Notes: a model not told the origin generated them from the sequence alone. DNA of 64,000 nucleotides from Pedobacter cryoconitis (GCF_014200605.1 NZ_JACHCE010000001.1:1364001-1428000); one strand, 5' to 3'; counted from the stretch's first letter, positions 51,866 through 61,786 are shown. Made by a program: numbers and translations.

Positions 51866-53247
51866 TCGGGTGCGTATCTTTCGATCTGCAGAAAAAAATC
51901 AAATCAGCTTCACTGGACCACGATGTTTCCAAATCTGAATTTCTTGATATACAAGCGGAACTTAAAGAACAAAAAGATTCCAAATACGATCGGTTTAAAA
52001 ATTCCGAAGTCTTGTATGAATATATAAAGGAGTCGTTAAGAAAGCAGCATATCACTGCCGAAGTCTGGAACCCTAAACCTTTGGCCGCATTGAAACCATT
52101 TAATGTGAATGTTTATTTAGAAAATTCAGTTAGTATGGACGGATACGTGGAAGGGGTAACGGATTTCGAAAACACTATATATGATATGCTTGCCCGTTTT
52201 AAAATGAACAGATTGGGCAATAGTTTAAATCTAAGTTATATAAATAATAAAATACCTTTTACTTATAAAAATGCTGGATCTGAGGATATTGACAGTTTTA
52301 TAAAGGATTTGAATCCCCTGACATTTGCGAAAAAGGGAGGTAATAGATCGAGCTCAGATTTAGCAGCAGTGATTAAAACTGTGCTGAATAAAACTGATGA
52401 CCAGAATTTATCTATACTCATATCCGATTTCGTCTTCTCGCCCGGAAGTGGCACTAATGCTAATCTTTATTTGAGCAGACAAAAAACCAACATTACATTA
52501 AGTTTCAGAGAGAAATTAGAGAAGACAAATCTTTCAATGATTGTATATCGGATGGCATCTGATTTTACAGGTATGTACTTTGATTTGAATAACAAGCCTA
52601 CCAGATATAATGGGAAACGGCCATATTATATCTGGATAATTGGTACAGAAAATCAATTGAGATCTGTATTAAGTCAGCAGGTTATTCATCAGTCCAATAA
52701 AAATTTCCTGGATAAAACTGGCTTTAAAAGCACTAAAAATCCTGAAAATATTCCATATAAAATCTTATTAAATGGTAGAACAGGTGATTTTAGTCCTGGT
52801 GTTCATAGTGATGAACTTATAAATGTAAAAGCATTGAATGGTCAATTTGGATTTTCATTAGCTTTAAATTTTAAGGATAATATCAGAGGTGATGACTACT
52901 TTCTTGATCCTGAAAATTTCAAAATAAATGATGGTTATCATATCATTTCAAGATTGCTTACTGAAAAGGAAAAAGAGAGCCCATCCTTAAAAGGGTTTAC
53001 TCACCTGCTCAGTGTAAAAACTAATAAGTTTAATAATCAAAATATAGATATCATTATTCAGTCGAAATTACCCTCCTGGGTTGATCGTTCGACATCATCA
53101 GACGATACCAATATCAAAGTCAATAAGGACGAGCAATTAAAAACTTTTGGCCTTAAATATCTAATTGAAGGGGTTTCTGATGCTTTTAAATTCTATCCTG
53201 ATGAGCAGCAGAACGTAATTTCCAAAATCAGAATTAAAATTAAATAA
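51811..53247 (+). CDS. Lipoprotein with von Willebrand A-like domain
   Basis: 478 residues. The signal peptide has lipobox FIGC (Cys21), so the protein is anchored to a membrane. A charged helical stretch (about 25-80) precedes a region with vWA character: a strand then ENSVSMDGY (104-112), which resembles the MIDAS D-x-S-x-S motif with Glu in place of Asp, and a later strand LSILISDFVFSPG (Asp206) where vWA domains have a second acidic residue. The rest is unknown. It is the first large gene of the operon, with the next ORF 7 bp away, and may be the extracytoplasmic sensor or scaffold. The vWA call is from motifs only. Confidence 0.6.
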   Translation: MKNNCTSYILVLLSVIFFIGCVSFDLQKKIKSASLDHDVSKSEFLDIQAELKEQKDSKYDRFKNSEVLYEYIKESLRKQHITAEVWNPKPLAALKPFNVNVYLENSVSMDGYVEGVTDFENTIYDMLARFKMNRLGNSLNLSYINNKIPFTYKNAGSEDIDSFIKDLNPLTFAKKGGNRSSSDLAAVIKTVLNKTDDQNLSILISDFVFSPGSGTNANLYLSRQKTNITLSFREKLEKTNLSMIVYRMASDFTGMYFDLNNKPTRYNGKRPYYIWIIGTENQLRSVLSQQVIHQSNKNFLDKTGFKSTKNPENIPYKILLNGRTGDFSPGVHSDELINVKALNGQFGFSLALNFKDNIRGDDYFLDPENFKINDGYHIISRLLTEKEKESPSLKGFTHLLSVKTNKFNNQNIDIIIQSKLPSWVDRSTSSDDTNIKVNKDEQLKTFGLKYLIEGVSDAFKFYPDEQQNVISKIRIKIK

Positions 53248-53254
53248 CATTATT

Positions 53255-53698
53255 ATGAAAGAGTTTATTGCAATGATTTATGAGTGGTTTGGTTACGCAA
53301 CCGACCTGGGTGATCATTTAAGAGGTATGGATACTACGTGTACTCCATCTTTAGGTCCTGATCTTTACTTTCAGGTATTTATAACAATGCTGGTCCTGAA
53401 TTTAGTTCTATTCATTATGATGTACATTTTGATTGACAAGTTTACGACCAGGTTTAGCTATAAATCTTCGTGGTGGATTACAGCTATAATTGGGATGCTG
53501 ATAAATTTTGGAATTGCATCTTCACTTCCCCGTACAATTAGCATGTGTGATCAGTTACATATTGGATCGAGCGATTTAATGCTCTATGGTATCGCGAATG
53601 CAGTATGGAGCCTTGTCTTTTTTGCGTTGCTAACTTCTTTTCCATTCCCAAGGAACTTTAGCACAAACTGCAGACTTACTACTTTTTGGAAACCCTAA
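53255..53698 (+). CDS. Small integral membrane protein, three TM helices
   Basis: 147 residues with hydrophobic helices at about 38-60, 72-91 and 108-128. A Cys occurs before TM1 (TTCTPSLGPDLYF) and another before TM3 (SMCDQLHIGS). There is no signal peptide and no known family was recognised. It is closely packed between the vWA-like lipoprotein and tubulin-like genes (7-bp and 11-bp gaps), so it is probably the membrane anchor or platform of the system. Confidence 0.7.
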   Translation: MKEFIAMIYEWFGYATDLGDHLRGMDTTCTPSLGPDLYFQVFITMLVLNLVLFIMMYILIDKFTTRFSYKSSWWITAIIGMLINFGIASSLPRTISMCDQLHIGSSDLMLYGIANAVWSLVFFALLTSFPFPRNFSTNCRLTTFWKP

Positions 53699-53709
53699 TT
53701 TAATTCTAG

Positions 53710-55197
53710 ATGGCTAAATTATTTATATTCGGTATCGGTGGTACCGGTTCCCGGGTGATTAAATCACTGACAATGCTTTTGGCAAGCGGGATAAAATCAT
53801 TTAATGATTTTGATATCATTCCAATCATTATTGACCCACATAAGGATAATGAAGATTTAAAGAGAACAGTTTCTATTTTAGATCATTATCAGAAAATAAA
53901 GGACAAAATAGGTACTAATAATGAATTCTTTGGTACTAAAATTACCACTCTGCAGTCTTTAGACAGTAAAAGAAGAATGGGAGGAACTTATTCTTTTACT
54001 TTGAAAGCAGTTTCCAATACAAAATTTAAGGATTATTTTTCTTACAGCTCTTTAAATGATGAAAATAAGAGCCTTGCTGAACTTTTATTTTCTGGAAAAT
54101 CTATAGATACAAACAAAAAAGAAATAGATCTTCTGGATATTCCTATGGATATCGGATTTGTTGGGAACCCTAATATAGGCAGCGTGGTTTTGAATCAGTT
54201 TCGTGATTCAGATGAGTTCAAAGACTTTGCTAATAATTTCAGTGAAGGTGATAGAATATTTATAATAAGTTCAATTTTCGGCGGGACTGGTGCTGCTGGT
54301 TTCCCAATTGTTTTGAAAAACATTCGTAATGCAGTAAATAATAAAGAGCTTGCCAATGGTGGATACCTGCAAAATTCAGCGATAGGCGCACTAACTGTAC
54401 TACCTTATTTCAATATTGAAACGGATAAAGATAGCCCTATAAAAAGAGGTGATTTTATCGAAAAAACGAAAGCAGCTTTAGGCTATTATCAAAACAACGT
54501 CAATCCGATACTCAATGCAATGTATTATGTTGGAGATGATTATAGTGGGAAACCTTATAAGAATGATGCTGGTCAGGGTGGACAGAAAAATGATGCCCAT
54601 TTCATAGAAATTGCCGGTGCCTTAGCTATCATAGACTTCATGAATACAGATTCAGATAGTTTATTATGCGAAGGCGGGAAGCCACTTTTAAATATCTGTA
54701 AAGAGTATAGTATCAAAGAAGATGCTGCTTTATTGAATTTTAAACATCTTAATGATTACTCCAACACTATTCTGAGAAGGAATCTGGTTCAATTCACTCT
54801 TTTTAAGAAATATCTTGATAAGCAGTTTGAGCAATCTATTGGAAATAAGACATGGAGCACTGATACGCCGGCTATTGATCATAGTTTTAAAAATAATCAG
54901 TTTTTTAATTCTAACCTGAAATCTTTCCTGAAAGCGTATGAGGACTGGTTGACCGAGCTAAATCAAAATTCAAGAGGCTTCGCTCCATTTAATCTTAGTT
55001 CTGATATAAACACCACTGTAAATGGTTTTGAAATGAGCAAGAGCATGTTTGGTCTGGGGAAATTTGACTTCGATAAGTTTGATATGGAATTAAATAGAAC
55101 GGTGAGAAATGAAGTTTACTCTTCTGCTGATCAGAAGCTTATTCAGCTTTTCTTTAAAGCTACAAGTGCTATTGTGTCCAATAGATATGGATTTTAG
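53710..55197 (+). CDS. Tubulin/FtsZ-like GTPase
   Basis: 495 residues. The N-terminus KLFIFGIGGTGSRVIKSLTML (about 3-22) is the first nucleotide-binding loop of the tubulin/FtsZ superfamily. The signature glycine loop appears as FGGTGAAGFP (Gly191-Gly197), close to the GGGTGTG of FtsZ. The layout matches the Tubulin_2 (tubulin-like) family found in gene clusters with vWA and OmpA proteins. The canonical T7 N-x-D-x-x-[DE] loop was not clearly identified, so GTP hydrolysis and polymerisation are expected but not shown. Its partners are the membrane protein upstream and the actin-like ATPase gene 14 bp downstream. Confidence 0.85.
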   Translation: MAKLFIFGIGGTGSRVIKSLTMLLASGIKSFNDFDIIPIIIDPHKDNEDLKRTVSILDHYQKIKDKIGTNNEFFGTKITTLQSLDSKRRMGGTYSFTLKAVSNTKFKDYFSYSSLNDENKSLAELLFSGKSIDTNKKEIDLLDIPMDIGFVGNPNIGSVVLNQFRDSDEFKDFANNFSEGDRIFIISSIFGGTGAAGFPIVLKNIRNAVNNKELANGGYLQNSAIGALTVLPYFNIETDKDSPIKRGDFIEKTKAALGYYQNNVNPILNAMYYVGDDYSGKPYKNDAGQGGQKNDAHFIEIAGALAIIDFMNTDSDSLLCEGGKPLLNICKEYSIKEDAALLNFKHLNDYSNTILRRNLVQFTLFKKYLDKQFEQSIGNKTWSTDTPAIDHSFKNNQFFNSNLKSFLKAYEDWLTELNQNSRGFAPFNLSSDINTTVNGFEMSKSMFGLGKFDFDKFDMELNRTVRNEVYSSADQKLIQLFFKATSAIVSNRYGF

Positions 55198-55211
55198 AAA
55201 TTAAAAAAAAT

Positions 55212-58200
55212 ATGAGCAAAGTATTAGGATATACAAATAATGGAGGAGAAGATTGGTTTGTTTCTTCTAACTACGGAAATATTGAGATTCAGGGTATTTC
55301 TGACCCCGAAGGAGGACATACACTTGATGCGCCTACTTCTATTCCAAGTCCTTTCGCAAGGATGGACCTGGTAAGAAAGGCCTTTGAAAATATAGTGTCA
55401 GATCCATCCCTTAGTTTTTCTCAGCAAGGAAATAAGATATTAGTTAGTAAAGAAGATGAAAGATTAGTTTCTCAATGTTTTGATCTGGCTGAAATATTAT
55501 TCTTTTATAATAACTATAAAGATAGTATAGAGATCATTGAATGGGAGAAATCAACTCAACTCAACAAGCTTAAATCGAGTGCAGAACCGGGACATAAAAT
55601 GTTGGGTGAGGCTCTTGAGTTATATCTGCAGCAGGATGAAGCTACTTTCAATTTTAACAGGATGAAAAATATTTATATCATCAAATATAATCATCAGGTA
55701 ATTGGCGGCACATCTCCATTAACCCTGTTTTTCCCTACTGCTAATGATATTTCAGGTTTTGGTTTAAAAAGTAATAAAGGAAAAACTTTTTTTAAAGATG
55801 TTGTACCCTTGTATGAAAGAGATGATGACTTTCAGAAGTACATCTACTTGCTTTTTGATATTGATGAAAAAAAAGGTTCTGATGGGCCCGAAATAAATCT
55901 GCTTGCATCCAATATGAAGGAATTGGTTGCATATCTGGACAAGAACCTGAAATTTTTAAAGGTAATCAACAAGAATGCGCTGTATGATGATCTGAATAGA
56001 TTAAACAAATCAGACCTCAATAATAATTATATCGATCTTAACTCTAATAACGCCAGTCATACTGTTGAGGTTTTAGGTGTTCCGTTAAAAACGATTGATC
56101 CGGAAGTAGTTATAAATTCAATTAAGAAGAGTGATTTTGTTATTTTCTCTTCTAAAACCACCAATGAAAAGAAACCCCTGGTATTAGCACAGGGTGCTAA
56201 TAATTCATTAATGTATGTTAACTCAATTTGGGATAGCAATACCAGGGTGCCTTATTTCAATCCAGAAACAAATCTTGATTTGAGAAAGTTGCCTGGACAT
56301 GATATCATTTATCCTTATCTGACTGTAAGTGATTTCCTGGAGCCAGGTATTATAAGATTAGTTTACCCTATAAATAACGAAAAGTATTTTAATGGTAATC
56401 TGGTACTTAAGAATCCTGAAAGTACAAAAGGTTACTTGTTACCACTTAAACCATTGTTTTTTGAATATTTTGATGTTGAGGAATTAGTGAATGGAGGGAT
56501 GGGTAAACCTGTTATATCTATTCAGGAAACTTCAATTGCATCCGCGGTCAGGGTATTGTTAAAAATACCAATTAACAATGGAAGAGCATATATTACATTT
56601 GAAAGAACATATCATAATGATAAAAATGTAGATCTCGCCACAAACAAAGGAATTATCAATGAACATCAATTTGGTGTTACGCTGTTCCCATTTATAAAAT
56701 ATGAAGATTCTACGACTCCATTTTATAAAATCCAATTAATAGACCGGGATGTTACCGGTGATTTTATTGATGCAGAATACAACTTGAAATTTTACAGCAA
56801 TACTTCAAAAACAGCTCTGAATGTTGATAATGAATGTTTAAGAAGTAAAAAGCAAAAGGGAGAGGTCACTAAGATCACATCCAAAAGTTTTAGTGTGAAT
56901 TCAACTTTTGACTATATCCAGGTTGATAATAAATTTTCTAAAGGTATAATTATTCCAAAGTGGTATCCATTCTCAAATGCCGGAGATTCATTCACTTTTG
57001 CTGTAGATTTTGGAACAACGAACAGCCATATTGAGTTTTCAAAGAATAACTCAGCACCCCGGCCATTTGAAATAACAGAAGCAGAAATTCAGGCTGTACC
57101 TCTTTTTAGTAATAAAACAGATCATAATTTCTCTGGATCAGCTGCAATAGACATTAGAACTGCTATCATAAAGGAATTCATTCCAGATACAATTGGAAAA
57201 AATACACCCTATAGCTTTCCCCATAGAACTGCTATTTCACAAAGTAAAACGCATGCTCCTTCAAATGGCGGTATTGTATTAAATGAATTTAATATCCCCT
57301 TTATATTCGAGAAGACAATTGATAATAACAATAATTTCTTTACCAATCTGAAATGGAATAGTAAGGAGCCTAATAATGAATCCCGTGTTACTGCATTCAT
57401 AGAGCAAATATTATTTATGATTAGAAACAAGGTGATCATTAGCGGTGGAAATCTGGAAACCACGAAAATCATCTGGACATATCCTACAAGTATGTCTCCA
57501 GCCAGAAAAAGCCATTTTAAGTCTACCTGGGATAAATTATTTAAGAAATATATTAATACCCACGATGAACCTGTTGATGTAAGTGAGTCGGTAGCGCCAT
57601 ATTATTATTTCCTGGGTAATTCTATGTTAGAAGGACTTGGAAACGGTGTGAGTGTACTTATGGATATCGGTGGCGGAACCTCTGATGTTGTTGTTTATGA
57701 AAGCAATATTCCTAAACTCTTATCATCTTATAAATTTGCTGGTAATACCATTTTTGGTGATGGCTATAAAGATTTTGGGGATATTCAAAATAATCAGCTG
57801 GTTAACAGGTATAAAGAAGATTATACTGATTTGTTAAATGAACACAATAAGAATCTGTCTTCTATTGCCAATGATATTTATTCGCGTCAAAAGTCATCAG
57901 ATTATAATGCGCTATTGTTTTCGCTTTCTGGTAATTATGAAATAAAACAGAAGGAATTGTTTGATTATAACAAGAAACTATCCTCAGATCAGGATTTGAA
58001 AATTATCTTTCTTTATTTCTATTCGGCCAAGATATATCACATGGCCCAATTAATGAAAGTTAATCAGGTTGAGCTGCCTATGAACATTATTTTTAGTGGA
58101 AATGGTTCAAAAATTATAAGCATAATCACTTCTGATAAAAATCTGATCAGTGACCTGACTAAAAATATATTTTCAAAGGTTTATGGTATAACATCATATC

Positions 58201-58676
58201 CTTCTTCGGGTCTTAAAATAAATCTTGAAAAAGAATTTCCAAAGGAAGTTACCTGTAAAGGTGCCTTGATGTATCAAAAATTGGGTAAACAGAATATAAA
58301 TGTAGCTGATCTTAAGCGAACATTAACTTGTGTAGAAGATATTGGAATATTTAAATTAACGAATGGGCAGATAGATGATACTGTTCAGGACAAAGTCGTT
58401 GCTCAGGTTAAAGACTTCAACAAACTATTTATTGAGTTAAATAATTCATTGAATTTCGAAGATTACTTTGATATATCGCAAGCCTCATTTGCCAAATTTA
58501 AAGAGATTGCAGATCTGCATTTAAAGGCCTTTCTTAAAGCTGGTATTGCATTTAATAATAGAATGGATGGCGTTTCTACTGAAGCTGATGTCCCTATTTC
58601 AGAAACATTATTCTTTTATCCAATAGTGGAGACCATTCAACAACTAATCAATGAAATTGCTGTATTAAGAAGCTAA
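55212..58676 (+). CDS. Large protein with C-terminal Hsp70/actin-type ATPase domain
   Basis: 1154 residues. The first about 590 residues match no family I recognise and include beta-rich segments. From about 590 to 1130 an ASKHA (Hsp70/actin) fold is marked by phosphate-1 FAVDFGTTNS (596-605), phosphate-2 MDIGGGTSDVVVYE (817-830, Asp818 and Asp825) and the adenosine loop NIIFSGNGSKI (958-968). All three are intact, so it should bind and hydrolyse ATP. Residues are soluble with no membrane segment. Co-occurrence with a tubulin-like GTPase puts an actin-like and a tubulin-like NTPase in one operon. Chaperone or filament-forming roles are both possible. Confidence 0.85.
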   Translation: MSKVLGYTNNGGEDWFVSSNYGNIEIQGISDPEGGHTLDAPTSIPSPFARMDLVRKAFENIVSDPSLSFSQQGNKILVSKEDERLVSQCFDLAEILFFYNNYKDSIEIIEWEKSTQLNKLKSSAEPGHKMLGEALELYLQQDEATFNFNRMKNIYIIKYNHQVIGGTSPLTLFFPTANDISGFGLKSNKGKTFFKDVVPLYERDDDFQKYIYLLFDIDEKKGSDGPEINLLASNMKELVAYLDKNLKFLKVINKNALYDDLNRLNKSDLNNNYIDLNSNNASHTVEVLGVPLKTIDPEVVINSIKKSDFVIFSSKTTNEKKPLVLAQGANNSLMYVNSIWDSNTRVPYFNPETNLDLRKLPGHDIIYPYLTVSDFLEPGIIRLVYPINNEKYFNGNLVLKNPESTKGYLLPLKPLFFEYFDVEELVNGGMGKPVISIQETSIASAVRVLLKIPINNGRAYITFERTYHNDKNVDLATNKGIINEHQFGVTLFPFIKYEDSTTPFYKIQLIDRDVTGDFIDAEYNLKFYSNTSKTALNVDNECLRSKKQKGEVTKITSKSFSVNSTFDYIQVDNKFSKGIIIPKWYPFSNAGDSFTFAVDFGTTNSHIEFSKNNSAPRPFEITEAEIQAVPLFSNKTDHNFSGSAAIDIRTAIIKEFIPDTIGKNTPYSFPHRTAISQSKTHAPSNGGIVLNEFNIPFIFEKTIDNNNNFFTNLKWNSKEPNNESRVTAFIEQILFMIRNKVIISGGNLETTKIIWTYPTSMSPARKSHFKSTWDKLFKKYINTHDEPVDVSESVAPYYYFLGNSMLEGLGNGVSVLMDIGGGTSDVVVYESNIPKLLSSYKFAGNTIFGDGYKDFGDIQNNQLVNRYKEDYTDLLNEHNKNLSSIANDIYSRQKSSDYNALLFSLSGNYEIKQKELFDYNKKLSSDQDLKIIFLYFYSAKIYHMAQLMKVNQVELPMNIIFSGNGSKIISIITSDKNLISDLTKNIFSKVYGITSYPSSGLKINLEKEFPKEVTCKGALMYQKLGKQNINVADLKRTLTCVEDIGIFKLTNGQIDDTVQDKVVAQVKDFNKLFIELNNSLNFEDYFDISQASFAKFKEIADLHLKAFLKAGIAFNNRMDGVSTEADVPISETLFFYPIVETIQQLINEIAVLRS

Positions 58677-58683
58677 AATTAAC

Positions 58684-59454
58684 ATGAGAATATATTTAAT
58701 AATAGTGTGTTTCTTACTGATTTCACAAGAGACATTTGCGCAAAAAAATACGGTCCCTACTGAAAATGTTCATCACTGGTGGTCAAATTTATATTTTATC
58801 CTGGCTTTCGTGGGCGGTTGTATGATAACGGCAGCAATTCAGTTTGCTTTTAGAAAAGGTTCGGTAAATCACTTTGAGAAACAAGGGAGTGAAAAGCTTA
58901 ATAATAGATTGAATTTGGTTGTGGATGACAATAAAAGGTTGAAAAAGGAAAATAGGGATCTTGAAGCTGAATGCAGAACGTTAAGATTAAAATTTGATAA
59001 TCCTTTGGTTGAAGAGCTTGCTAAGGATGATGTTAGTAACAATAATGAATTACCGGTATATGACGAAAAGCCCAGGCAAGTAGAGTTTGACATAGTAAAT
59101 AAACTCCCGGGTCTGACCCATACTAAGGAATCTTTAGCTGTTCTATATTTTCCAAATCCAAATCTGGACGGAGAATTTAAAAATAGCGAAGGCTCAAACA
59201 GCTTTATTGAGGGGGCTTCGATTTATAAATTTTCTCTTAAATCTTCTACCGAAGCATATTTTGAATTTTGTGAGGATAGGTCAGCAGTTAGTATGGCGCT
59301 GAATCATAGAAATGAATCCATATTGGCCGTGGCTCAGGAAGCCAATGCATATAATTCTGGTGCAACAAAAATTGCTAGTGATCAAAGAGGAGAGGCAGTG
59401 CTGGAAGGCGCAAATTGGATAGTAAAAAATAAGGCTAAAATAAAATATATATAA
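58684..59454 (+). CDS. Membrane-anchored coiled-coil protein
   Basis: 256 residues: signal peptide (1-19, ending TFAQ), one membrane helix (about 36-55, LYFILAFVGGCMITAAIQFAF), a coiled coil (about 62-110, NNRLNLVVDDNKRLKKENR) and a C-terminal globular domain (about 135-256). After the signal peptide the orientation implies a short outside segment and a cytosolic coiled coil. No family recognised. It separates the actin-like ATPase gene from the motor-like pair by 7 bp and 1 bp and may link the NTPases to the channel. Confidence 0.7.
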   Translation: MRIYLIIVCFLLISQETFAQKNTVPTENVHHWWSNLYFILAFVGGCMITAAIQFAFRKGSVNHFEKQGSEKLNNRLNLVVDDNKRLKKENRDLEAECRTLRLKFDNPLVEELAKDDVSNNNELPVYDEKPRQVEFDIVNKLPGLTHTKESLAVLYFPNPNLDGEFKNSEGSNSFIEGASIYKFSLKSSTEAYFEFCEDRSAVSMALNHRNESILAVAQEANAYNSGATKIASDQRGEAVLEGANWIVKNKAKIKYI

Positions 59455-59455
59455 T

Positions 59456-61102
59456 ATGATTGTCGACCTGATAGAATATACTGTTTTCCTGATAATTGTT
59501 GGAATCCAGATATCCTCCTTTATAAAAACGCGTGCTAAGATTAATGAGTTTAAAATGTCGGTTCCGGATCTTGACAATATTGTGATTACGGATGTTGAAA
59601 TCACAGATAACCAAATTGATTCATTTATCGATAAAGGGAGTTTTGAAGAAATAGAAAACCTTAAGGTTGATTCTTCAAATTTGATTCGATCGGAAGAGGA
59701 ATCTTACGATGAGTCTTATGATGAAGAACGTTATGATGATGAACCTGGTGAAGAGGAATATGACGATGAGACGCCGGCTGCTGATCAGGAAATCAGGAAA
59801 CATAAAGTCAGAGTTGTTGGCTGTTCCAGATTAGATAGCAAAGTATTTGGGAAAATCCTTAGTTCTTTGAACAAATACTTAGTCAGGAATAAACACTCGG
59901 TAGCAGATTTTACGCTAATAAAGGATATTGTAGAAAGAAACATCAATACGGTTGAAGATGAAGTGCATTTAACGTTATCAACGCCACTTTATCTTGGCCT
60001 GATGGGGACTATGCTTGGTATTGTTATCGGTTTATTTAGTATGTCGGATATGTTAAATACGACTATGACAGATAAAGAACTTAGTTCGGCTATAGGAATG
60101 TTATTAGGAAGTGTTAAGGTTGCTATGATAGCAAGTTTTATCGGACTTGCATTAACCATTTATAACTCTTCTATTGTTTTTAAGGGTACAAAATATAATC
60201 TGGAAGCGAAGAAGAATGAGTTTTATACGTTTATTCAGGTTGAATTATTGCCATCGCTTAATCAGGGAATTGGGGCTACTCTAGAATCCTTGCAACGCAA
60301 CCTATCGGGATTTAATGAGAAATTTGATACAAATTTAGATAGGCTTTCCACTGTGTTTGATAAAAACTATGATTCTATTGTTCTGCAGAAAAAGTTGCTG
60401 GATCAATTGGATAAAAATAAGGTGTCCGAAATGACAAAATATAATCTTCAGGTATTTAAGGATTTAAATGTTTCATTAGGACAGTTTGAGAAATTTAACG
60501 AGCTGTTTGCAAATGTAAATCATTACCTCAATGGTACTTACAGGTTAACAGATAAGACAAATGAACTTCTGGAGAGAACAGAGAATTTTCAGACAATTGC
60601 TAACAATATATCTGAAACTGTACAATCCAGTACCCATTTAACGGACTATTTGACTAAACATTTCAAAGATTTAGATAATCATAAACAAAAGGTAGATGAA
60701 GCTATCGTTAATATTGGCTTTGGAATTAAAGATACATTTGATGAATTAAAAACTAATCTTGAATCCTCAAGTCAACGATTAAATGAAGAAGCTATTAATC
60801 GGAACATCGCTAGCCAGAAGGTTTTTGAATCTTTTACTGAAGAATTAAAGACATCTTTCTCAACCCAGCTGGAAACATTTAATACTGTGATAGAAGAGAA
60901 AAAGTCGAACCTGGATTATCTAAAACATCTTGAGCCTCTTCTGAATGAGGTTAAATCTCATAAAACGAGTAAGAACTCAGATCAATTGTATGAGCAAATT
61001 GTAGAATTGACAAACATTATGTCTTCATCAAATCAGATGCTGAAACATATTGAAGCAGATGTCAAAACTCCTCTATTAAGAAAGTTATTCCAGATAAAGT
61101 AG
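59456..61102 (+). CDS. MotA/TolQ/ExbB-type proton-channel protein with long coiled-coil tail (ZorA-like)
   Basis: 548 residues. An N-terminal helix (about 6-22) is followed by a very acidic linker (79-106, rich in D, E and Y). The channel helices PLYLGLMGTMLGIVIGL (177-193) and VKVAMIASFIGLALTIYN (220-237) carry the Pro, Gly-Thr and Ala pattern of MotA/TolQ/ExbB TM3 and TM4. About 310 cytosolic residues follow, predicted largely coiled coil. A long intracellular tail on a MotA-like channel is the hallmark of ZorA in Zorya defence. Next gene is the MotB-like partner, 6 bp away. Ion specificity is not readable. Confidence 0.87.
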   Translation: MIVDLIEYTVFLIIVGIQISSFIKTRAKINEFKMSVPDLDNIVITDVEITDNQIDSFIDKGSFEEIENLKVDSSNLIRSEEESYDESYDEERYDDEPGEEEYDDETPAADQEIRKHKVRVVGCSRLDSKVFGKILSSLNKYLVRNKHSVADFTLIKDIVERNINTVEDEVHLTLSTPLYLGLMGTMLGIVIGLFSMSDMLNTTMTDKELSSAIGMLLGSVKVAMIASFIGLALTIYNSSIVFKGTKYNLEAKKNEFYTFIQVELLPSLNQGIGATLESLQRNLSGFNEKFDTNLDRLSTVFDKNYDSIVLQKKLLDQLDKNKVSEMTKYNLQVFKDLNVSLGQFEKFNELFANVNHYLNGTYRLTDKTNELLERTENFQTIANNISETVQSSTHLTDYLTKHFKDLDNHKQKVDEAIVNIGFGIKDTFDELKTNLESSSQRLNEEAINRNIASQKVFESFTEELKTSFSTQLETFNTVIEEKKSNLDYLKHLEPLLNEVKSHKTSKNSDQLYEQIVELTNIMSSSNQMLKHIEADVKTPLLRKLFQIK

Positions 61103-61108
61103 CAGGAT

Positions 61109-61786
61109 ATGAGAAAAGATAAAAGTGATTTTTTTTGGCCGAGTTTTTCCGACCTGATGACAAGCTTGTTTTTTATTATGCTGGTGCTTTATGTGCTTAC
61201 CTATGTTAAACTTAAGCTAAGTAATAAAGTTTTAGAACAACAATTACAAATAATTAAAACTGTAGAAGCGAACTTGCAGCCTCTTAAAAATGATAAAGAG
61301 CTATTCGAATATGAAGAGAATTACAACAGGTTTAAACTGGCTTTTGATGTTAAATTTGAGGCCGACAAGTTTGCAATATTACAGGATGGCCATCTTATAA
61401 ATGCCGTAGCTACACGAGCTAAAATTACTCAGGCAGGTGAAAAATTGAAAGCTGTAATTGATAGGCTAAAACTAGAAAAGGAAAAAGATCCTGCACTAAG
61501 TAAGGTCTCTTATATCTTAGTAATTGCAGGTTATGCTTCTAAAGACTTTAATCCTAAGCGCATGGTCCATAATTATGAGTTAAGTTACTTTAGGGCATTA
61601 AGCCTTTGGTCATATTGGAAAAATAATGTGGGTATTGATTTTGAATCCCCGGAGTATAAAAACCTGATTGATTTGCAGATTTCTGGTAATGGATGGGGAG
61701 GAGTAGGTCGTTTACCTGGAAACCAGGAGTCTGATAATCAAAGATTTTTAATACAGATCTTTCCAAAGATTGGCGATATTAAATAA
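61109..61786 (+). CDS. MotB/ZorB-like OmpA-domain protein
   Basis: 225 residues. One N-terminal helix, DFFWPSFSDLMTSLFFIMLVLYVL (about 7-30), has Asp15 at the place of the ion-binding Asp in MotB/TolR/ZorB. A coiled segment (about 35-75) leads to an OmpA-like peptidoglycan-binding domain (about 125-225) with ILVIAGYASKDFNPKRM and NYELSYFRALSLW. With the MotA-like protein it should form a proton-driven stator unit that anchors in the cell wall. Its stop overlaps the ATG of the next, truncated gene (TAATG). Confidence 0.85.
   Translation: MRKDKSDFFWPSFSDLMTSLFFIMLVLYVLTYVKLKLSNKVLEQQLQIIKTVEANLQPLKNDKELFEYEENYNRFKLAFDVKFEADKFAILQDGHLINAVATRAKITQAGEKLKAVIDRLKLEKEKDPALSKVSYILVIAGYASKDFNPKRMVHNYELSYFRALSLWSYWKNNVGIDFESPEYKNLIDLQISGNGWGGVGRLPGNQESDNQRFLIQIFPKIGDIK

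Noticed and set aside
59456..61786. Calling the pair a Zorya system
   Set aside because: Only ZorA/ZorB-like parts are present; no ZorC, D, E, F or G-like gene is seen.
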